DNA of 9,029 nucleotides, taken from positions 1-9,029 of the forward strand of contig SHXF01000145.1 in assembly GCA_009693435.1 (NCBI GenBank). Direction: 5' to 3'. The DNA comes from Betaproteobacteria bacterium. GTDB lineage: Bacteria; Pseudomonadota; Gammaproteobacteria; Burkholderiales; SG8-39. The position numbers were made by a program, and so were the translations under genes. The notes under the pieces are model-generated. The model ran no database searches, was not told the origin of the DNA, and worked only from the letters and a program-made list of their open reading frames with translations. Shown here piece by piece: positions 4,851-9,029 of this stretch (the stretch's first letter is position 1; the number at the start of each line of letters is the position of its first letter).

Positions 4851-6587
4851 ATGGCGACTAGGACGCTCGAAAACGTGACCGTGTCGGACGCCTATCTGGC
4901 GTTGATGGCCGACCGTGGCGTCGAGTACCTTTTCGCCAACGCCGGCACCGACTTCGCGCCGATGATCGAGGCGCTCGCAAAGGCCCAGGCGCTCGGGCTG
5001 CCGCACCCCAGGCCCGTCACCTGCCCTCACGAGAACACCGCCCAGCACATGGCTATCGGTTATTACCTCGCCACCGGGCGGCCCCAGCTCACCATGCACC
5101 ACGTCAATGTGGGCACGGCCAACGCAATGAACGGGCTCCTCAACGCAGCGCGCGGGCAGGTGCCGATCCTCTTCACCGCGGGCCGCACGCCCATCAACGA
5201 GGACACGCTGAAGGGCCATCGGACGCTCGACATCCACTGGACGCAGGAAATGTACGACCAGGCTGGGATGGTGCGGGAGTCGGTCAAGTGGGACTACGAG
5301 CTGCGCAACGCCGAGCAGCTCGAGACCATCGTCGACCGCATGCTCACGGTGTCGATGTCGGATCCCAAGGGGCCCGTCTATCTTACGCTGCCGCGCGAAG
5401 TGCTCTCACTGCGGCTCGACAAGTTCACCTATAACAGCCCGAGCCGCATGCGCCCGGCCGCCCCTTCCGCGCCGTCACCCGACGCGCTCGACGAGGCCGC
5501 CTCGATTCTCGCGCGGGCGCAGCATCCCGTCATCATCACCAACTGGGGCGGCCGCAATCCCGGCGTGATGCCCGCACTCACGGCGCTCGCCGATCGCTAC
5601 GCGATTCCCGTGGTCGAATACCGCAACCGCTACATCGCCATGCCGACGCATCACCCGATGATGGCCGGCGGCAATCCGGACGCATTCGTCAAGGCCGCCG
5701 ACGCGATTCTGGTGCTCGACACCGCGGTGCCCTGGCAGCCGTCCAAAGTCCGGCCCCCGGACGACTGCAAGGTGATCCACATGGCGCCGGATCCGCTTTA
5801 CACCTATGTGCCCGTGCGCGGGTTCCCGGCCGACTTGTCGCTCGCCTGTGCCAGCGATCTGGGCTTACGCATGCTGCACGATGCGATGGCCGGGCCCGCG
5901 AAGTCGAATGCCGTGCGCATCGCAATGCGGCGCGACGCATGCGCAGCGCATCACGCGAAACTCGAAGAGAACTGGGCGAGCAAGCTCGCGGCCTGCAAGG
6001 ATGCCTCGCCGATCGCGCCCGCCTGGATCTCCCACTGCATTAATCAGGTACGCACCAAAGATGCGATCATCGTCAAGGAATCGGGGCTGCAGACACAGTA
6101 CCTCGATGTCGATCGACCCTGCATGGTGATGAACCCGGGTGCCGCCTCGGGCCTCGGCCACGGCATGGGGGTTGCGCTCGGGCTCAAGCTCGCGAATCGC
6201 GACACGCTGGTGATCGGCACCGAGGGCGACGGCGCCTACATGTACAACGTGCCCGTCTCCGCCCATTACGTTTCGGCTGAGCAGCAGTTGCCGGTGTTGT
6301 GGGTCGTGTTCAACAATCAGCGCTGGCAGGCCGTGCGCGGCGCCACACTTGGCCTCAATCCCGACGGCTACGCCGCCGGCATGGAGCGTGCGCCGCTCAC
6401 CTACTTCACCGTCGAACAGCACTACGAGAAGCTGGTGGAGGTGTCGGGCGGTTACGGCGAGCGCGTCACCGAGGCGCGCCAGATGCTGCCTGCACTGGAG
6501 CGCGCGATGAAAGTGGTGCTGGTGGAGAAGCGCCAGGCGCTGCTCAACGTCGTGTGCGACGTCGATACCAATGCGGGTGGCGACTGA
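4851..6587 (+). CDS. Thiamine-diphosphate-requiring enzyme (acetolactate synthase / 2-oxoacid decarboxylase-like)
   Basis: This 578-residue protein has the three-domain plan of the pyruvate oxidase, acetolactate synthase and benzoylformate decarboxylase superfamily. The N-terminal Pyr domain (about 10-185) holds CPHENTAQHMAIGY, where E61 is the glutamate expected to activate the ThDP aminopyrimidine, followed by MNGLLNAARGQVPILFTAGRTP (93-114). The middle domain runs from about 205 to 350. The C-terminal PP domain holds GAASGLGHGMGVALGLKLA and the ThDP/metal motif from G459-D460-G461 to N488-N489, about 30 residues apart as usual. Such enzymes cleave or join C-C bonds next to a carbonyl. The residues seen do not distinguish carboligase, decarboxylase or oxidase. 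The ATG at 4851 follows GGAGA at 4841-4845; a TTG at 4827 is in frame but has no leader and adds a non-family extension. No small regulatory subunit is adjacent, which argues against a biosynthetic acetolactate synthase. Confidence 0.93.
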   Translation: MATRTLENVTVSDAYLALMADRGVEYLFANAGTDFAPMIEALAKAQALGLPHPRPVTCPHENTAQHMAIGYYLATGRPQLTMHHVNVGTANAMNGLLNAARGQVPILFTAGRTPINEDTLKGHRTLDIHWTQEMYDQAGMVRESVKWDYELRNAEQLETIVDRMLTVSMSDPKGPVYLTLPREVLSLRLDKFTYNSPSRMRPAAPSAPSPDALDEAASILARAQHPVIITNWGGRNPGVMPALTALADRYAIPVVEYRNRYIAMPTHHPMMAGGNPDAFVKAADAILVLDTAVPWQPSKVRPPDDCKVIHMAPDPLYTYVPVRGFPADLSLACASDLGLRMLHDAMAGPAKSNAVRIAMRRDACAAHHAKLEENWASKLAACKDASPIAPAWISHCINQVRTKDAIIVKESGLQTQYLDVDRPCMVMNPGAASGLGHGMGVALGLKLANRDTLVIGTEGDGAYMYNVPVSAHYVSAEQQLPVLWVVFNNQRWQAVRGATLGLNPDGYAAGMERAPLTYFTVEQHYEKLVEVSGGYGERVTEARQMLPALERAMKVVLVEKRQALLNVVCDVDTNAGGD

Positions 6588-6608
6588 CGGGCAGCGTCGT
6601 GCGCTACG

Positions 6609-6857
6609 TCACTTGCGCTCGTCTTCCAGAGCCACGCCGATCACAAAGATAACGGCATAGTCTTTCTTCTCGCAGCCCTTGACCGCAGGCATCGTTGCGC
6701 TCGGAGCTACCGGAAACGCAGTCTTTTGGACGTTCGCCGGAGAGCCCTCGCCGGTCATCGATGTATAGCGCGCGGCGCGGCATGGCAAGTGCGTCACGTC
6801 ATAGAGCGTCGCGTCGTCGCCGAGCTCCCAGGAACTATCTCCATCCGTACGCAGCAA
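6609..6857 (-). CDS. Possible small protein (82 aa) or 5'-truncated gene remnant
   Basis: I do not recognise this protein. The minus frame stays open across the gap between the hydrolase and the ThDP gene. It does not have the Arg/Ala-rich look of a shadow frame: it reads SSWELGDDATLYDVTHLPC near the start and KGCEKKDYAVIFVIGVALED near the end, with two Cys, balanced charges and a hydrophobic strand. A TTG at 6855-6857 lies two bases after the hydrolase TAA, with CAGGG about 6 bases upstream. It could therefore be a translationally coupled third gene of the minus-strand operon. The weak start and lack of a signal peptide equally suit the surviving C-terminal part of a larger, probably exported, protein. 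From the sequence I see only composition and context; function is unknown. Confidence 0.45.
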   Translation of the reverse strand: MLRTDGDSSWELGDDATLYDVTHLPCRAARYTSMTGEGSPANVQKTAFPVAPSATMPAVKGCEKKDYAVIFVIGVALEDERK

Positions 6858-6859
6858 AC

Positions 6860-7666
6860 TTAACCCTGCTTGAAAAACTCGATGAGCAACCGGTTGACGG
6901 GTTCGGGCCTTTCGTACTGTACCCAATGGCCCGCGTCCGCGATCAGCTCGATGTGCATAGCGGGCATCAGCTCCCTGCAAGGGTCGACCCGCGCCGACAC
7001 ATCAGGCCACGATAGGTTATCCCGTGCACCGAATATCCCTAGCGTGGGTACTTTGATCTTCGGCAGTGCCTCGCGAGTAAGGCTACCCCCCGTGAACGGC
7101 TGTGTATTGAGGCGCTGGCGCGCGACGTTGTCGCGTTGAATGTCGATGGTCTCTTCGGTGATTGTCGCGTCATGCACAAACATCATCTGCATCAAATTGT
7201 GACGCAGGATCGCGCGCCGCTCGTCCTCGGGCGCCGGTTCAGGCGGCATTTTGCGAAGATTGAGACGGCTGCGGCCGGAGCCTGCGCCGGGTACGCTGCG
7301 CAGCCCACCCGGCGCGACCAGGGCGAGGCGCGAAACCTTTTCCGGCATGCGCGCCGTCAGCATCGTCGCGACCACGCCGCCGAACGAAAACCCGCACAGA
7401 AATACCGGCTTAGTCGCACCGCCAACACCGCGAAGCGACTCGCAAACGATTTCGACGTAATCGTGCAGCGTGATATCGCCGGGCACGGACGGTGAATCAC
7501 CGTTGCCAGGCAGATCGTACGCGTGCACGGTGAAGTGTTCCCGCAACGCCGGAATGTTGCGAATCCAGTGCGTCTAGGACCCCGTGCCACCATGAAACAT
7601 GATGAGCTCCGGCCCCTGACCTTCGATGTGGCAGGCAAGCGCCATCTTCTTGCTGACGTCGGACAA
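6860..7666 (-). pseudogene. Alpha/beta hydrolase interrupted by an in-frame amber codon
   Basis: The reading frame encodes a 268-codon alpha/beta-hydrolase of the C-C/ester hydrolase type (MhpC-like fold). The start is TTG at 7666, four bases after AGGAGGA (7671-7677 on the opposite strand); an ATG seven codons later is too far from that leader. Family landmarks are complete: the oxyanion-hole loop MFHGGTGS (23-30), the nucleophile elbow GFSFGG with S94, GARD with D216, and ADAGHWVQYE with H247. Codon 31 (7574-7576) is TAG, after which the same frame continues THWIRNIPAL without any shift. Many relatives have Trp at this site ('HGG.GSW.HW', from memory), so a single TGG-to-TAG change explains it. 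Everything else looks intact, so the lesion is recent, a sequencing error, or a readthrough site. The gene follows the LLM oxidoreductase by 50 bases and is probably co-transcribed with it. Confidence 0.88.
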
Positions 7667-7716
7667 GCGGTCCTCCTCTCTTGTGAATTTGTCACGCTCA
7701 CGCGGTGATGTCGAAC

Positions 7717-8775
7717 TTACAATTTCTGGATGATGTTTTTCGCGTAGTCCCGCACCATCTGGTAGCCGCGCTGCAGCGGGAAGTTGCACATGAGCTGGCG
7801 CACGCCTTTGCGCTCCAGTTCGCGCACCTGCTCCAGCACTGCGGCCGGCTGGCCCACGATGCAAAAGCGCTTGATGACTTCAGGCGTGACGAAACGCCGC
7901 TCGTCCGCGGCCACGTAGGCGTTGTGGCTCTCGTGCATCATCTTCTGGCGTTCGGCGGCCGGCCGCGCCATGTGGAATTCGAGATAGTCCTTCCATATCG
8001 GCCGCAGAAACTCGGGCGGGTCCTCGCCGAATTCCAGGTGCCGGTCCATGGTGGAGTGCATGGCGGTCATGATGGCCGGGCCGTATTCATTGACGATGCG
8101 CTCGGAGTCCACCGCCTCGCCGGGGTCCAGCACCGCGAAATTCACCCGCGCCGAGAGGTGGAAGTTGTCCAGCGAGCGGCCGCTGCTCAAAGCACCTTTG
8201 CGGGCATTGGCCCAGATCTGGTCCAACGTGCCCCCACGCGGAATGTTCGTGGTGAGGCCGTCGGCGATCTCCCCGGCCAGCGCCTGTGCCTTGGGGCCGT
8301 AGCCGGCGAGGTACGGAGGAATGGGATCGCGCAGGTTGCGGTAACCCTTTTCGGTGAGCATGAAGCGGATGGCGTGCTTCTCGCCGTTGTGCTCGTACTC
8401 CGCCTCATTGCCGTCCAGCAGGTTGCGCACGGTGCGCACATAGACCTCGAAATTCTTCAGGGTCATGGGCTTCCTGCCCAGCAGGCGCATGCCCGTGTTG
8501 CCGGTGCCCATGGCCACGAAGCAGCGGCCCGGGGCGACCATGTTGAGGGTGGCCATGCCGGCGGCCAGCGTGGGTGCGAGGCGCAGTCCGGGCACTGCCA
8601 CGCCCATGCCGAGCTTCATGGTCCTGGTGTGCTGCGCAGCGACAGTCAGAAACACGAAGGCGTCGGAGGGGATGAGGCCGCTGTCGGTGACCCACAGGTG
8701 GGTGAAGCCCAGCTTCTCCGCCTCCGTGACGTACTCCATTTCGTCGAGCTTGGCCCAGGTGAGTCCGAATTCCAT
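7717..8775 (-). CDS. LLM-class flavin-dependent oxidoreductase (methylene-H4MPT-reductase-like branch)
   Basis: This 352-residue luciferase-like TIM-barrel protein resembles the F420-type branch that includes methylenetetrahydromethanopterin reductase (Mer-like in general pattern, not a claim of that activity). Visible blocks are MEFGLTWAKL at strand one, AEKLGFTHLWVTDSGL (19-34), TMKLGMGVAVPGLRLAPTLAA (52-72) and NMVAPGRCFVAMGTGNTGMRLLG (78-100), followed by the long helical insertion and FCIVGQPAAVLEQVRELERKGV near the C-terminus. It is clearly diverged from the other LLM protein in the window. The start ATG has an AAGGAG leader eight bases upstream. It is first in a minus-strand operon with the alpha/beta hydrolase, an oxygenase-plus-hydrolase pairing that suggests ring or ester breakdown (inference). 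Cofactor choice (FMN or F420) and substrate are not determinable here. Confidence 0.92.
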   Translation of the reverse strand: MEFGLTWAKLDEMEYVTEAEKLGFTHLWVTDSGLIPSDAFVFLTVAAQHTRTMKLGMGVAVPGLRLAPTLAAGMATLNMVAPGRCFVAMGTGNTGMRLLGRKPMTLKNFEVYVRTVRNLLDGNEAEYEHNGEKHAIRFMLTEKGYRNLRDPIPPYLAGYGPKAQALAGEIADGLTTNIPRGGTLDQIWANARKGALSSGRSLDNFHLSARVNFAVLDPGEAVDSERIVNEYGPAIMTAMHSTMDRHLEFGEDPPEFLRPIWKDYLEFHMARPAAERQKMMHESHNAYVAADERRFVTPEVIKRFCIVGQPAAVLEQVRELERKGVRQLMCNFPLQRGYQMVRDYAKNIIQKL

Positions 8776-8839
8776 GCAGCTTGCTCCTTGTTGATGGGCT
8801 GGCGTTTACACAGTTTAGGGCACCTCTAATAATTGCTAA

Positions 8840-8867
8840 ATTTTACGACATGTTGTAAACGGAGCAA
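8840..8867 (-). promoter_or_regulatory. Candidate promoter with overlapping 18-bp operator-like palindrome
   Basis: On the minus strand, TTGCTC (8867-8862) and TAAAAT (8845-8840) are spaced 16 bases apart, a plausible -35/-10 pair for the LLM-hydrolase operon with a leader of about 55-60 bases. The spacer is nearly filled by TTTACGACATGTTGTAAA (8842-8859), an inverted repeat with a single mismatched pair around an ACATGT core. A dimeric repressor bound there would block polymerase. No regulator gene is visible in the window. Confidence 0.45.
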
Positions 8868-8879
8868 GAAGATATACGT

Positions 8880-9029
8880 TGTAAGGCGGATTCAAGTCTG
8901 AAGTGCAACCGCGTTATGATGCGAGTGTAGCTTCTTCCAGAAGACTTCGTGGGGTGTTTTGAAGCCGAGGCATTTTCTGGGGCGATGGTTGAGGTAGTGC
9001 ATGGCGGCAGAGATGTCCTTTTGGGTGAT
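8880..9029 (-). mobile_element. End of an IS30-family insertion sequence
   Basis: From about 8880 the sequence TGTAAGGCGGATTCAAG begins what looks like the 3' terminal end of an IS30-type element; the known IS30 end also contains a TGTA...GATTCAA stretch (from memory). The transposase stop codon lies only about 12 bases inside this end, as expected for compact IS30 elements. The other end is outside the window, so the exact boundary, target duplication and intactness cannot be judged. Confidence 0.6.
8892..9029 (-). CDS. IS30-family transposase, C-terminal part (cut by window edge)
   Basis: The last 45 residues of an IS30-type DDE transposase are encoded up to the TGA at 8892-8894. The reading MHYLNHRPRKCLGFKTPHEV matches the conserved C-terminal block of the family ('LN.RPRK.LG..TP.E'), just after the catalytic glutamate region, and the protein ends VALQT, typical of this family. 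The N-terminal and catalytic DD parts lie beyond position 9029, so activity cannot be assessed. The element sits upstream of the LLM operon and reads toward it; readthrough from the transposase could enter that operon. Confidence 0.87.
   Translation of the reverse strand: MTQKDISAAMHYLNHRPRKCLGFKTPHEVFWKKLHSHHNAVALQT

Noticed and set aside
7705..8829. Long + strand open frame of 374 codons opposite the right-hand LLM gene
   Set aside because: Antisense shadow of a clear LLM protein; His/Gly/Ala/Arg-rich composition without domain motifs.

Overview
The window looks like an accessory stretch of a GC-rich betaproteobacterial genome, probably Burkholderiales-like. This is inferred from two Bug/TctC-type periplasmic binding proteins, a lone thiamine-diphosphate (ThDP) enzyme, luciferase-like flavin oxidoreductases, an IS30-type transposase and a CGTC...GACG palindromic repeat. 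No rRNA, tRNA or CRISPR array is visible.

Layout. Positions 1-330 are non-coding, with an AT-rich first ~140 bases. A Bug solute-binding protein follows on + (331-1323). The next ~375 bases are a small gene graveyard: a frameshifted C-terminal piece of an ABC-transporter substrate-binding protein (about 1377-1548) and a C-terminal piece of a third Bug protein (1602-1688). An SDR dehydrogenase (1701-2456) and a second Bug protein (2459-3427) form a tightly coupled + strand pair. A 72-bp palindromic repeat (3452-3523) ends one base before the stop codon of a convergent luciferase-like monooxygenase on - (3524-4591). In the divergent gap beyond it lies a 16-codon N-terminal stub of another luciferase-like monooxygenase (from 4731), whose out-running ORF carries a plausible promoter for the ThDP enzyme (4851-6587, +).

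The right side is a - strand operon read from 8775 leftward: a luciferase-like oxidoreductase (8775-7717), an alpha/beta hydrolase interrupted by an in-frame amber codon at codon 31 (7666-6860), and possibly a small 82-aa protein (6857-6609). A promoter-like pair overlapping an 18-bp near-palindrome lies upstream. The right edge is the 3' end of an IS30-family element.

How it may work together (inference): Bug proteins bind small carboxylates or related solutes in the periplasm. The flavin oxidoreductases, SDR, ThDP lyase and alpha/beta hydrolase are the classes expected in an oxidative catabolic module. The substrate cannot be named from sequence. The most noteworthy signal is repeated gene erosion: at least four broken genes, most belonging to the same families as intact neighbours, next to an IS element and a dispersed palindromic repeat. 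I see no defence system or other clearly new multi-gene machinery.
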